Virus record (IMG/VR): IMGVR_UViG_3300030329_002963
Location: 1-26,859 of that record
Length of the DNA: 26,859 bases
Reading direction: 5' to 3' (one strand)
Source: a virus
In this document: one piece after another, positions 1-8,923 of the stretch
How positions within the stretch are numbered: the first letter of the stretch is position 1
Layout: every line of letters begins with the position of its first letter
The notes under the pieces: generated by a model
Told to the model about the DNA's origin: nothing
Seen by the model: only the letters and a program-made list of their open reading frames with translations
The model's database searches: none
Program-made: the position numbers and the translations under genes

Positions 1-66
1 TAGTATTATCAGCTCTCTGCCTGTCAGTTGGGCTGAAGTTTTATCCTCTTTTTCTTTATCCACCAT
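1..66 (-). CDS. 5' part of a small gene cut by the window edge
   Basis: An open frame begins with ATG at 66 and runs off the window without a stop, giving 22 residues that start MVDKEKEDKTSAQLTGRELI. It overlaps the end of the preceding 57-residue gene by 11 bases, as is usual in this compact operon. A weak purine-rich GGAATA lies just upstream. The visible part is charged and then turns hydrophobic (LIIL) at the edge, so a membrane segment may follow, but that is a guess. Function is unknown, and the short length makes the call uncertain. Confidence 0.45.
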   Translation of the reverse strand, partial: MVDKEKEDKTSAQLTGRELIIL

Positions 67-229
67 TATTCCAAACCGCTATTCCTAAAATAATAGTTGC
101 AACACAGTTCACTCCAAGCAGTATAGTCAGCCCTAACAGCATTGTGTCTATACTACCTAGCTTGCTTCTCAGTCTACCCATATCTCCTCTTAAATCATCT
201 ATGGAAATTAATACTCTTTGTATATCCAT
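56..229 (-). CDS. 57-residue protein with one membrane segment (holin-like or other small membrane protein)
   Basis: The frame starts at ATG 229, three bases after the stop of the preceding gene, and ends with TAA at 58-56. The first 28 residues are charged and polar (MDIQRVLISIDDLRGDMGRL...). Residues about 29-53 are almost entirely hydrophobic (LLGLTILLGV, then ATIILGIAVW), followed by a short tail WNNGG. This is one transmembrane helix with a charged N-terminal part. Its place at the end of the tail genes, where phages often keep lysis genes, makes a holin or spanin-like role possible. No enzyme gene of a lysis cassette is visible beside it, so that role is inference only. Confidence 0.65.
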   Translation of the reverse strand: MDIQRVLISIDDLRGDMGRLRSKLGSIDTMLLGLTILLGVNCVATIILGIAVWNNGG

Positions 230-232
230 TAG

Positions 233-442
233 CTAGCTTGGAGAGAATGTAGAGTACGTTACTGTTTGTCTCTTGTCATCATAAGACTTGACCCTGGCAG
301 TAAGTACGTTAGTTAATTTTGCTTTTATATAAGCTGCATCAACAGTACCTGCGGTATCACCATCGGTAGTAAACGCAAACGCTGACTGTACGGTACTCCA
401 TTGTGCTTCCGGTATTGTTATAGATATTACTGTGTCTGCCAT
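233..442 (-). CDS. Small conserved-type phage protein, function unknown (69 residues)
   Basis: Start ATG at 442 follows an AGGAGG site that overlaps the last codons of the tail-fibre gene, and the fibre stop is only one base away. The protein is acidic and polar (MADTVISITIPEAQWSTVQSAF... KSYDDKRQTVTYSTFSPS) with no membrane segment or signal peptide. Short proteins with an N-terminal 'I-x-I-P' strand are common downstream of tail-fibre genes in phages, but I cannot assign a function. Its position and coupling suggest that it belongs to the late operon and may be a minor virion or fibre-assembly component. Confidence 0.75.
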   Translation of the reverse strand: MADTVISITIPEAQWSTVQSAFAFTTDGDTAGTVDAAYIKAKLTNVLTARVKSYDDKRQTVTYSTFSPS

Positions 443-443
443 A

Positions 444-3400
444 TTAGCCTCCTATTGCCTGTAATTTTGATTCAAGTATTTTTACTTTATCTTCAAGTGC
501 CTGTCGTTTTTCAAACTCTTGGAAGATAGCACCGTTGTGTAGGAAAAGAAGCTTGGTTAAGTTAAGCATCCCACCTTCATTAATCTTCTTACCAAGTATT
601 CCAAGTTCTACTAATCTGTCCTCAAATTTATTTGCGAACTTATCCCACCCAGATTTGATTAGGGTTTTCTTATCTGATTCTTTATTTCTTGCAAGGTCAA
701 ATGCCCTTACCAACATAACGTCATCTTCCTCGTCAAAAACATCTACTGTTGCAGAAGCATCAGAATGTAATTCGCCTGTAGAATTTACGATAAAGGCAGC
801 GTGTATTCCTGAACTGTTTCTTCTTGTTATAGAAAACAAAGCCTTGTCATCATCTACAGCTACAGCACTATTACTTCCATTATGACACTCTACAGCAAAA
901 TCAATTGCCCCATAATCACTAACTGCTGCTGTACCTAAATCGTTAGGTTGACCCCTTCTATACATCTGTATATCAAACGAAGAGGCTGCATCATCTGTAT
1001 CTTGAAAAGCTTCAATTCTTAATCCACCATTCGTACCATTTCTTTTTTCAAAAAAAGCGTATGTATCTGTTTCAGCTTTACTGGTATAACCATGAGCAAC
1101 GTCACTTGACTTGAGTGTTATAGCTTCATTGTCATTTGCACCTTGGTTGATAGTTAAACCTACAGTTGTTCCTGCATTGGAAGTATCACCTAGAAATAAA
1201 GCACCGTCCTTATTAAGCCTCATTACTTCAGCATGATTTACATCTTCTCCACCGGGATTAAGTTGCCATTTAAACCCAGCCGGATTATCGTTGCTTGCAG
1301 TAACACCATCTGAATATGCACTAAATATGGCTGCTGTCCTTGTATAGGTATAGGCATTTACAGCCCCATCACCAGACCCAAACCATATCTTACCTATTTC
1401 ATCGCCATCAGATAGAGTACTAGCACTTCCTATTGTTCCGTCTCTATCTTTAACAAAAGCTAAAGTCCCACCTTCTGCATTTGCTGACCATCTACCTATG
1501 ACGATAGCTGTATCTGTAGCACTTGTTCCAAGAATGTTGATAGGCCCTGCATTTGCCGTATACAGCTTTGTGTTGGTATCAGCAGTAGAGGCAGTTCCTC
1601 CACCGAATACTGATATACCACCACCACTCATGTCATAGTGTTGAGCGACTACGGTACTGCCACCATCGTTTCCTGAGATGGTAAGATCTTTATCAGATTG
1701 TCCAACCGCAATAGTAATATCATCTGAACTATCAGTAATGGAAAGTTCATTACCCGCTGTGCCAAAATAAGCTGTTCCTTTAGCTTTAACTGTTCCAGTA
1801 ATAACTAAGTTGTCATTTACTGTAGTCTCAGAAGTTGTATGCCCAATACTTATTGGCACTCCTGATGTTGCAGTACCTATAGTTATTCCATTACTTGTAT
1901 TAGAGTTGTCAATGTTAAATGTTGTTGTGCTATCTAGGGATATGTTAGTACCGTCAACAACTAGTGTTCCGTCTATATCTGTATTATCTAGGTTGGTTGT
2001 GCCATCTATGTCTAAGTTACCTGTAGTAGAAAGGTTTTCGTCACCAAATGCTATAGCTCCACTAGAATCTGTAATACTACCATTGGCTAGTGTTAAGTTA
2101 CCTATAGTAGAACCTGTAGCTGTAGAAATAGTGCTAGAAAATGTAGCTGCTTGCGGAACTGTTATACCACCACCATCAGCTATTGTTATCGCATTATCTC
2201 CATCAGTATAGCCAATACTTGCCGTCTGTACTTCTCCTCCAACCTTTAAATCTGCTGACACATCCACTCTAGTACTAGCATTAAGGTCAATTATAGCTTC
2301 ACCATCAATTCTTAATGTGCCGTCAGATGACTGTGCTATATAACTTGCAGCATCTCCAAAAGTCAGCTTGTTAGTTGAATTTAAAGTTAATCCAGTACCA
2401 TCTGTATGTGTTAGAGTTGTGTCTCCATCTGCTCCAAAAGCTATTACTGAACTATCAGATAATAATTTTATGTCATCTCCAAACACAGCATCCTTAACTA
2501 CAGATAATCCACCGTCTGTTTGTAGTGATCCATCGGTTGTAGATGTAGCTTCTGTTGCATCATCTGTCTTTAGTATTCCTGTAGCTGTTACTGCACCACT
2601 TAAATTAATAATATTTCCACTAATTGTAAGGTCAGTTCCATCTCCCTCAATCTTTTCTCCGTCATCTCCGAAGGTAATTCCAACATTTTGAGGAACATTG
2701 ATATCGCTTGTTGCAGTTAGATTGATATCACCACCTGAGTTTATGGTGAGGTCTGTATTATTGCTTTCTATCTTTTCAGAAGCATTGTCATCAAATACTA
2801 TTCCTACGTTCTTAGGAATGTGTACGTCACTAGTAGCTGTTAAGTTTATTTTTGCACCAGAGGTCACAGTTAAATCTGTACTATCACCTTCTATCTTTTC
2901 TCCTGAACCGAATGTAACGCCTACATTTGCAGGGATAACTACATCAGCTGTAGCCGTAAGGTTGATGTTGTTACCAGATATTGTTAAATCAGTACCATCA
3001 CCCTCTATTTTCTCTGCATCATTTCCGAAAGTAAGACCTACATTCGCAGGAATGTTTACATCGTTGGTTGCATCTAATTCTATATCTGCACCTGCGGTAA
3101 ATGTAATTCCACCTGCATCACTTAGTAATTTAATACTGCCTGTTCCAGTACCCTGATCTGCATGAAGAACAATTGTCTCTGAGGTCCCTCCATCGGCTGT
3201 GAGAAGAATAGCATTAGCACCATTTAAACCTGACTTTAAATTGATACCGCCAACGTCTGATAGTAATTGAATACTAGCAGAACCTTCAGTTGCACTTGTA
3301 CCTTGATCGTTAAATAATGTCATCGTTGATGTTGTACCGCCATCAACTGTTATGTTGACTGCGTTAGCTAGGTTAGCTGTACTTCTAATTCCAACTCCAC

Positions 3401-3953
3401 CTGCATCAGATAAGATGTTGATTGATTCAGCACCCTCAGTTACTGATGTTCCTTGGTCTGCATGGATCTTGATAGTACCGCTAGTACCTGCATTTTCTCG
3501 TAAATATATAGAGCCTGCGGCATCGTTAGTACTGACTAGATCTATATCTCCAGATGAATCTACCTGAACATCACTAACATCCCAATCAACTGAGCCGTTA
3601 ACATCCAAGATACCTGGAAATGTAACTGAACTTGAAGTTATAGTGCTGTTAGGGGTGATTGTTAAATGCGTTACATACGATCCGGCTGATGCTATATCAT
3701 TACCAATCGTCATGACTCCTGCATCAGCAACATTAAATTTCCACTCGTCTCCTGCATCATCTCCTTCGTCAGCCTTCATGTAAAATATAGCAGCATCTCC
3801 TTCAGCTGCGAGTATCGTAAATTCTGCATGGGCACGACCATTACTGGCATCATGAAGATGACCTGAAGTCGTACTTAGTACATCATCCCTAAGATTGTTA
3901 TATTGACTGGCGGTCGCTTGTTCGCCACTGCTTACGGTACTACTGTTTGCCAT
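444..3953 (-). CDS. Tail fibre protein with two families of internal repeats (1169 residues)
   Basis: Role: probably the receptor-binding fibre or appendage. The N-terminus carries an AxQYNNLRDDVL-like segment followed by GHLHDASNGR (residues about 15-40), a pattern often found at the start of phage fibres. The body is Gly/Ser/Thr/Asp-rich beta structure. Residues about 161-290 hold three copies of a 50-residue repeat with the markers DQGTS, LLSDxGG and DGGT. Residues about 291-450 hold four copies of a 40-residue repeat with IPxNVGxTF, EKIEGD and TDLTIS. A long beta-rich shaft follows. The last 100 residues are different: helical and charged, with a final coiled coil (EFEKRQALEDKVKILESKL), likely a trimerisation region. 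No peptidase or chaperone motif is seen. Start ATG at 3953 follows a G-rich site overlapping the upstream stop. Fibre identity is likely; receptor and host are unknown. Confidence 0.85.
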   Translation of the reverse strand: MANSSTVSSGEQATASQYNNLRDDVLSTTSGHLHDASNGRAHAEFTILAAEGDAAIFYMKADEGDDAGDEWKFNVADAGVMTIGNDIASAGSYVTHLTITPNSTITSSSVTFPGILDVNGSVDWDVSDVQVDSSGDIDLVSTNDAAGSIYLRENAGTSGTIKIHADQGTSVTEGAESINILSDAGGVGIRSTANLANAVNITVDGGTTSTMTLFNDQGTSATEGSASIQLLSDVGGINLKSGLNGANAILLTADGGTSETIVLHADQGTGTGSIKLLSDAGGITFTAGADIELDATNDVNIPANVGLTFGNDAEKIEGDGTDLTISGNNINLTATADVVIPANVGVTFGSGEKIEGDSTDLTVTSGAKINLTATSDVHIPKNVGIVFDDNASEKIESNNTDLTINSGGDINLTATSDINVPQNVGITFGDDGEKIEGDGTDLTISGNIINLSGAVTATGILKTDDATEATSTTDGSLQTDGGLSVVKDAVFGDDIKLLSDSSVIAFGADGDTTLTHTDGTGLTLNSTNKLTFGDAASYIAQSSDGTLRIDGEAIIDLNASTRVDVSADLKVGGEVQTASIGYTDGDNAITIADGGGITVPQAATFSSTISTATGSTIGNLTLANGSITDSSGAIAFGDENLSTTGNLDIDGTTNLDNTDIDGTLVVDGTNISLDSTTTFNIDNSNTSNGITIGTATSGVPISIGHTTSETTVNDNLVITGTVKAKGTAYFGTAGNELSITDSSDDITIAVGQSDKDLTISGNDGGSTVVAQHYDMSGGGISVFGGGTASTADTNTKLYTANAGPINILGTSATDTAIVIGRWSANAEGGTLAFVKDRDGTIGSASTLSDGDEIGKIWFGSGDGAVNAYTYTRTAAIFSAYSDGVTASNDNPAGFKWQLNPGGEDVNHAEVMRLNKDGALFLGDTSNAGTTVGLTINQGANDNEAITLKSSDVAHGYTSKAETDTYAFFEKRNGTNGGLRIEAFQDTDDAASSFDIQMYRRGQPNDLGTAAVSDYGAIDFAVECHNGSNSAVAVDDDKALFSITRRNSSGIHAAFIVNSTGELHSDASATVDVFDEEDDVMLVRAFDLARNKESDKKTLIKSGWDKFANKFEDRLVELGILGKKINEGGMLNLTKLLFLHNGAIFQEFEKRQALEDKVKILESKLQAIGG
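2604..3083 (-). repeat. Four roughly 40-residue coding repeats in the tail fibre (IPxNVG/EKIEGD type)
   Basis: IPANVG, IPANVG, IPKNVG and VPQNVG occur at fibre residues about 301, 340, 380 and 420. Each is followed by an EKIEGD or EKIESN segment and a TDLTI or TDLTV strand. The period is 39-40 residues. Such arrays can change copy number by recombination and so change fibre length. Confidence 0.8.
3084..3473 (-). repeat. Three 50-residue coding repeats in the tail fibre (DQGTS type)
   Basis: DQGTS-type motifs stand at fibre residues about 166, 216 and 266, exactly 50 residues apart. Each is followed by LLSDxGG or ILSDAGG and by an ANAxxxTxDGGT segment. The unit reads as repeated beta-strand layers of a fibre shaft. 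Sequence divergence between units suggests old duplications kept under selection for fold. Confidence 0.8.
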
Positions 3954-3956
3954 GTT

Positions 3957-6389
3957 TTACCCCCATACGAAATCGCCCCACCTAATGTTGTTCCATGAGT
4001 TATCACGGTTAGGTTTGGCTTCTCTTAATGTTAAATTTATAGCTCGTGAAAATATTGGATTACCGGCTGCTCCACTTGAAGCCCTCACCTGCGTTTCCGA
4101 CATTTCAGTTATAGATGCAAAATAATCATCGGAGTCGATATCAGTCAGAATTATTGGAGCCACTTCCTGTTGAAGAAAATCTAAATTAGCTTTTAACTGC
4201 TTTAAACCAAGTGCGTATCTTACGCCTTGCATACTTCTCATATTATCTTCAACAGCTGCTGTTATACGCCACCTTTTTAATCTGTCAGGCCTCCATGTCA
4301 TCTTTAGTGTAAAACCTTTTAAAACCGGAGAAGCAGTAGAACTTCCACTTTCAAATTTAAACCTCAGCCTTACACGTTTGCCTATCACTCCTGAGTCGAA
4401 ACTTATAACACCTGATGGACTACCGGAAAACACACTGGATGTACTGTTAACATCTGTCCAGCTCGTGTCGTTATCAACCTGATACTGAACACTTATCTTT
4501 TCTGTAGATGTAAGATTCTCAGACGTTATCGAAATTTCATTCATAGCTTTATATACGCCTGGTCTGTTTCCATCGTAATAAGAAGTAGTGAAATAACCTG
4601 TAGTGATCATTTCAGCGTTGGTTGCGAGTCGTGGAGTATCTGTCCTGTTAGGCAGTTTAAACCGATAGCTGTAAGCTTCATTGTTTATATCGCCATTAAT
4701 ATACATATACCTGTTGGTATCACCGCTAGGCTTATGTATAACCATGTCTATGGCATCTGAGAGCACTAGCGAGCATACCTGATGCACCAACCACTGCCCC
4801 TGAACTTCCTTTAACGCATATAACCAAGACTGTTTTGTTACAGAATCTGCATTTAAATCTTCAACTAATGCGTACAGCCACTGTCCATCTGTACCAAGTG
4901 CCCTTACTCTGTTGCCGAAATCACTGAATCCTGGAGATTCAATTACACCTGATATATCCTCGAAATTCCTGCCATCGTACCTGACTAGTCCTACCTCGCC
5001 CAAAGTGGTGTAGAACATTCCGTTATATACGATTCCTCGGCTGAAATTATCAGTAGATACCATTGTTTCAGCACCAGGATAAATGTTCTTAAACTGTCCC
5101 TGAGAAAAGAATGTACTGCTACCTGTGTTAATTACATATTGATATAGCCCATCTTCTTTTCCAATAGCTATAGTGCCATCTAATAACTGATGTACTGTAT
5201 TAATCTTATGATCGTCTTTACCTGCCTCTATAGCCGTACTCCATATAGCAGCACCGGTAGGGGCGGTAGACAAATGAATATCGTCATCGTTCAAAGTCTT
5301 TACTAAAGCATAATTTCCATTCTGATTAAGGCTTTTACTGAATCTGTTAGCCTTATTGCCACTGCCTGTAGCTGCTGTCCATGAAGACATATCATTTGCA
5401 TCTGAATAACTATAAGCCGTAGATTCTCCCTGACCGATAAATAATCTATTATCAAATACCTGTGCTCCTGTTATAGCAGCATGAACTTTCTGTAAGCACC
5501 AGTAGTCTCCGGTATCATCGAATTTCCATACGCACAGGTTTGTAACCGCATATAAATCTGTTCCTACAAACCCCATCTGTACATTAGAAGCATTAGGTAC
5601 TGTAGAACCTGGCAATAATTGAACACTGTCAAAATAAATGGTTCTATCACTACCGCCATCAGCTGTCATGATGAGCCTTAGCTGAACCTGAGTTGAATCG
5701 CCCTGTAAAGTAACAGTAGCTGAAATAGTCTGATAACTTGTGGATATAGATACTGCATCTCCCTGAGTAGTCGGTGTACTTGATCCACCTGATTCAACAA
5801 TCTGCATCTTCATAGTTCCACCTGCCGCACTTCCTCTTACTTTGGCAACAGCTGTTACCGCCTGACCCACAAGCCTTGCAGCAGGCTGTTCTGTCTGGAC
5901 ACAATTTATAGCGACATAGTCGTTTGTAGACCATGCGGAACCTGTGAAATGGTTGTTCCCAGAATGAGGAGCTGTCGTATCTATGGCAAGCGTAACATTG
6001 GATGCAGTCCAATTTGTAGTTGCTCCTAACTGTCCTCCACCATTTCTAACTCCAAATGTAACTGTCTTGGGCTGATATGATAACGATACTTCGTTAGGAG
6101 TAAGTGCAAATGTGCCGTCTGCTATTCCGTAATAAGCTGTATCTCTTGGGTCATGATAGAATCTCAATCCACCTTTCGACCAATCGTTCTGATTCCATAC
6201 TAATTCCTGGTCTGGGCTGAATTGCCCATAGCTTACGTCAGCAGCAGTGGTATCAGGTGCTAATGCAGGAGCAAGGTCCCATCCATATAACAGCTGACCG
6301 TCATTACCTCTAAGTATCTTTAGACCTGTAGTCCTTGAGGACGATGAATCCTTTAAAACTACAAATTCACTTTTACTGCCTCTAGCCAT
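3957..6389 (-). CDS. Large tail protein, nozzle- or hub-like, with an inserted carbohydrate-binding-like domain (810 residues)
   Basis: Start ATG 6389 directly abuts the stop of the preceding 462-residue gene. After about 100 residues there is a segment (roughly 125-265) that starts NWTASNVTLAID and ends TIYFDSVQLLPGS. Its lamination and closing 'F-D-S/D-V-x-L' strand resemble beta-sandwich carbohydrate-binding modules. After it come repeated Trp/Tyr/Gly-containing strands (for example WKFDDTGDYWCLQK, LYQYVINTG, VRYDGRNFEDISG) that look like a beta-propeller. The C-terminal part is again a beta-sandwich (SVQYQVDNDTSWTDV). Size, propeller and position next to an adaptor-like protein recall the tail nozzle of T7-like phages (gp12, about 790 residues). 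That comparison is structural inference, not sequence recognition. It could equally be a baseplate or fibre-attachment protein. Confidence 0.7.
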   Translation of the reverse strand: MARGSKSEFVVLKDSSSSRTTGLKILRGNDGQLLYGWDLAPALAPDTTAADVSYGQFSPDQELVWNQNDWSKGGLRFYHDPRDTAYYGIADGTFALTPNEVSLSYQPKTVTFGVRNGGGQLGATTNWTASNVTLAIDTTAPHSGNNHFTGSAWSTNDYVAINCVQTEQPAARLVGQAVTAVAKVRGSAAGGTMKMQIVESGGSSTPTTQGDAVSISTSYQTISATVTLQGDSTQVQLRLIMTADGGSDRTIYFDSVQLLPGSTVPNASNVQMGFVGTDLYAVTNLCVWKFDDTGDYWCLQKVHAAITGAQVFDNRLFIGQGESTAYSYSDANDMSSWTAATGSGNKANRFSKSLNQNGNYALVKTLNDDDIHLSTAPTGAAIWSTAIEAGKDDHKINTVHQLLDGTIAIGKEDGLYQYVINTGSSTFFSQGQFKNIYPGAETMVSTDNFSRGIVYNGMFYTTLGEVGLVRYDGRNFEDISGVIESPGFSDFGNRVRALGTDGQWLYALVEDLNADSVTKQSWLYALKEVQGQWLVHQVCSLVLSDAIDMVIHKPSGDTNRYMYINGDINNEAYSYRFKLPNRTDTPRLATNAEMITTGYFTTSYYDGNRPGVYKAMNEISITSENLTSTEKISVQYQVDNDTSWTDVNSTSSVFSGSPSGVISFDSGVIGKRVRLRFKFESGSSTASPVLKGFTLKMTWRPDRLKRWRITAAVEDNMRSMQGVRYALGLKQLKANLDFLQQEVAPIILTDIDSDDYFASITEMSETQVRASSGAAGNPIFSRAINLTLREAKPNRDNSWNNIRWGDFVWG

Positions 6390-7778
6390 TTAGTAACTCC
6401 AGTCTGGTACTAAAATCCGTCTTTGACCTAAAGGTTGTGAATGTATGCTTTTTCGCTGTATCTCCTCAAAGGCTCTGTTGCGTAATCCTGCATATACATT
6501 GGTATCAAATGTGGCAGAAGCCTGTGCTAAACGCTGATATAGCTCAGCTGCTGCGAAAGCATATAATAGTTCTGTTCTAGGTTTGGCAATCTCCATCGTG
6601 TCAGTCTCTGATGAAACTTCATTCAAATAGTTCTTACCCTGTATTCTGAGTAATTTCAGATTAGGTAGATTATATGGAAAATGTATGGAAGTTCTGTCAG
6701 TAGTCGATTCCATTTCAGGTACATACTGCCAGTTCATAAGAATATCTCCACTTTCCTGTGCCTCGACTCTAGGACCAACAGTCGCTACGGCTTCGTCCAA
6801 ATACACAACAAGCCCTGTACTAGCTGCGGCAGTCATCTCTACACCTATTTCTAGTGTGCTAAGAGTAGTAGCAGAATCTTCATAATGAGTTAATAATTCC
6901 CAACCTGTTCCCTGATGCTGTCCGCCATCTGCCTGCGATCCAAGATGCTCGGTTGAGTTTAATTTTATATAAGTTGAAATAGTAGATGCTTCATTTGAAT
7001 GCACCCATATTTGGAAGTTGATCCTCTGTCCGCTATATGTTCCAGGTGAACTAAATGACTCATACACAGCCCTTTTGGTACCTGTGGTACCATTTGTTAT
7101 CTTTGCTGAGTATTGACCACGAAATACCGCATAGTTAAATGGATTGGTTGTAAGCTCCTCCTGAGCCGCAGTAGCCTCTACAGTCCAAGTACCTGGAGTA
7201 GATGAATTAGTCCAAGTCTCAAATCCTGGATTAGTTAATATATTATCTCCGCTTTCTACAGCTGCTATGCCGTCTTCTATACTAATTCTAGTGGGTCTAT
7301 CTTTTATAGCTGAGGGTAATTCATACCGATATTGATTTTCTGATGTATAAATAGTTTTAGATATAGGCACATGAAGCATTGGAAATGCCTGTACTCTAGC
7401 TGAATTAAGAACCTCACGAAGCATGGTAGGGGAATATTTATGTATCTCAAAATCTACATTGCCTGACTCAGCTGCAAGGTTACTGCCTGATACTGTTATC
7501 TGACCTGCTGAGGCATCATAGGATTTGATTCTTCTGACTACCTGTGCGTTATTAGTACCATGAATAATAACCCAATGGTTTTGAAACAGATCGTCTGTAT
7601 CTCCTGCTGTATCTAAATCATCGAAACCATAATCGGTTAATTCAGTAGATGTTATTGTAGTCCCTGCACCTATAGTAGATGTAGTTGTCCATGCTTCACC
7701 GTCTTTTCCGAGAATCTCAGAGTAGCCCAGATATGCTCCGAACTCTCTGCGTAAGTTCTGTAGTGTAGTTGTAGCCAT
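6390..7778 (-). CDS. Adaptor-like virion protein with a central jelly-roll insert (462 residues)
   Basis: Start ATG 7778 shares its A with the stop of the previous gene (TAATG). The N-terminal part (MATTTLQNLRREFGAYLG) and the C-terminal helical part (PRTELLYAFAAAELYQRLAQAS, then RNRAFEEIQRK) look like the helical head-tail adaptors found in phages. Between them, after an RPTRISIEDG segment, residues about 180-335 begin NPGFETW and end VVYLDEAVATVG. 'NPGFE-W' and 'YLDEA/DV' are typical first and last strands of carbohydrate-binding-type beta sandwiches. A role in joining head and tail, perhaps with a surface-exposed sugar-binding insert, is inferred from this layout and from its place between capsid and tail genes. 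Confidence 0.65.
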   Translation of the reverse strand: MATTTLQNLRREFGAYLGYSEILGKDGEAWTTTSTIGAGTTITSTELTDYGFDDLDTAGDTDDLFQNHWVIIHGTNNAQVVRRIKSYDASAGQITVSGSNLAAESGNVDFEIHKYSPTMLREVLNSARVQAFPMLHVPISKTIYTSENQYRYELPSAIKDRPTRISIEDGIAAVESGDNILTNPGFETWTNSSTPGTWTVEATAAQEELTTNPFNYAVFRGQYSAKITNGTTGTKRAVYESFSSPGTYSGQRINFQIWVHSNEASTISTYIKLNSTEHLGSQADGGQHQGTGWELLTHYEDSATTLSTLEIGVEMTAAASTGLVVYLDEAVATVGPRVEAQESGDILMNWQYVPEMESTTDRTSIHFPYNLPNLKLLRIQGKNYLNEVSSETDTMEIAKPRTELLYAFAAAELYQRLAQASATFDTNVYAGLRNRAFEEIQRKSIHSQPLGQRRILVPDWSY

Positions 7779-7996
7779 TACTCATCCTCTTCTATTGGTA
7801 TTTCCTCCGGATCGCCATCACCATTTAGAGAATTAAGAAGATTGACAAAGCCCATTATTGCTCCCTGAACACGATTTAATTCAGCGAACAATGTGTTTTC
7901 CTGTGCCTTATGTCCCTGCAATTTTTCAAAAGCAGCCTTCTCCTGAGCCTTTAGATTATCTATTTGAGCCTGTAAACTTTCTTTAGTTATCTCCAT
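7778..7996 (-). CDS. Small coiled-coil protein (72 residues)
   Basis: The frame begins at ATG 7996 after an AGGAGAAA site and overlaps the next gene through TAATG. Residues about 5-50 form a heptad-rich coiled coil (LQAQIDNLKAQEKAAFEKLQ), followed by a short hydrophobic stretch (IMGFVNLLNSL) and an acidic tail ending EEIPIEEDE. No catalytic motif is present. It may be a minor virion or assembly protein, but the function is unknown. Confidence 0.75.
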   Translation of the reverse strand: MEITKESLQAQIDNLKAQEKAAFEKLQGHKAQENTLFAELNRVQGAIMGFVNLLNSLNGDGDPEEIPIEEDE

Positions 7997-8008
7997 GTTT
8001 TCTCCTTT

Positions 8009-8287
8009 CTATGCGTAACCTACGTTAACCTTTAAATTTGTTCCTGGTACGTCTACATATATTCCAGTTCCGAAACTGATTGGAGCACCTGTGAAGTCAA
8101 AGAATTGAGTAGAATTAGCAGCGACAGTTATATCTAATATGTCCGTACCTCCGTCAGCAGTAGAATCATTTAATTGAAATGCTCCACCTGTTGCACCTGC
8201 TGAAACTGCTACCCAATAAACTACGCCAGGACTGCTTTTAGCAGCACCGTCACTTGTTTTAATACTGACTGCTGTTACTTGTGGCAT
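8009..8287 (-). CDS. Small beta-rich virion-type protein (92 residues)
   Basis: Start ATG 8287 lies one base from the stop of the preceding gene. The sequence (MPQVTAVSIKTSDGAAKSSPGVVYWVAVSAG... FTGAPISFGTGIYVDVPG) is Gly/Thr/Ala-rich with alternating hydrophobic strands. It carries the 'G-x-Y-V-D-V' type strand common in small phage structural proteins that sit between capsid and tail genes. No signal peptide or membrane helix is seen. A decoration or connector role is possible but not shown. Confidence 0.7.
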   Translation of the reverse strand: MPQVTAVSIKTSDGAAKSSPGVVYWVAVSAGATGGAFQLNDSTADGGTDILDITVAANSTQFFDFTGAPISFGTGIYVDVPGTNLKVNVGYA

Positions 8288-8288
8288 A

Positions 8289-8825
8289 TCATTTACCTCT
8301 TTTAGCTAGATATTTAAGTCTACGTTTGCCTGACCATCTACGTTTCGTATCCCATCCAATTCCAAGATTGTTAGGTTCTGCACCTAGTTCTCTTGGATCA
8401 GGCATATCGAATTTGTCTTTTCTTACATCAACGAAAGTCGGATTACCTGCTCTGTCAGGAATCATAAGTTCCAGACTGCCAGGGTCACCCTGCTTAGGCA
8501 TAATCATCGCATCAGGTGGAGTACCACCCCACTTCTTACTGACAGCAATTCGCCTTTGCAGTTCTGCCCACTCTGCTTCAAAGTCCTTGTTATTGATCTG
8601 GTCAATAGCATCTTTAAAAGCGTTGTCTATTTCTTCTTGTGAATGGACTGCTCCATGTCCGTCATGTTTAAGTTCATTGCACTCTGCCATAGTCTCAGCA
8701 AGCAAAGTAGCTGCTTCCTCTGTTTCTAAAACACAAACCTTTCCATCACCCATAGGTACAAAGTGTGCTACATTAGGATGTTCTTTAGGCCAGTATTCAA
8801 TATAAGCATGTGGAGTTGCAGGCAT
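8289..8825 (-). CDS. Hypothetical late-operon protein (178 residues)
   Basis: Start ATG 8825 shares a base with the stop of the 32-residue gene before it (TAATG), which fixes the start. The N-terminus reads MPATPHAYIEYWPKEHPNVAHF. A charged middle part (DNAFKDAIDQINNKDFEAEW) is probably helical. The C-terminus is very basic (WDTKRRWSGKRRLKYLAKRGK) and could bind nucleic acid or the acidic DNA-filled head. I recognise no family. The opposite strand here also has a long open frame, but the coupling and composition favour this strand. Confidence 0.7.
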   Translation of the reverse strand: MPATPHAYIEYWPKEHPNVAHFVPMGDGKVCVLETEEAATLLAETMAECNELKHDGHGAVHSQEEIDNAFKDAIDQINNKDFEAEWAELQRRIAVSKKWGGTPPDAMIMPKQGDPGSLELMIPDRAGNPTFVDVRKDKFDMPDPRELGAEPNNLGIGWDTKRRWSGKRRLKYLAKRGK

Positions 8826-8923
8826 TATTTCTTTTTCCTTCTTTTTAATCTTTCACGTTCTTTCTTAGCAGCTTTCATTCCCTTTGGTGTATAGGAATAT
8901 TTTTTACCACCGACTTTAGGCAT
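8825..8923 (-). CDS. Very small, strongly basic phage protein (32 residues)
   Basis: ATG at 8923 is preceded by a strong AGGAGGG site, and the TAA at 8827-8825 shares its last base with the next ATG. The product starts MPKVGGKKYSYTPKGMKAAK and ends in a run of Lys and Arg. Tiny proteins beginning MPKVG with a Y-T-x-x-G-M-A/K-A-A-K core are frequent in tailed-phage structural operons, so this is probably a real member of that group. Its role is unknown. The charge (about half Lys/Arg) suggests DNA or RNA contact. It sits in a place where no larger gene fits. Confidence 0.75.
   Translation of the reverse strand: MPKVGGKKYSYTPKGMKAAKKERERLKRRKKK

Noticed and set aside
2698-3156. Plus-strand open frames inside the tail fibre (also at 1810-2211, 2368-2691 and 535-885)
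   Set aside because: They arise from the repetitive, stop-poor codon pattern of the fibre repeats and give Ser/Val/Pro-rich antisense products without start signals.
8281-8805. Plus-strand open frame of 174 codons opposite the 178-residue gene
   Set aside because: It mirrors a minus-strand gene that has coupled start and stop signals. Its product is Ser/Leu-rich with no ribosome site, as expected for an antisense shadow.
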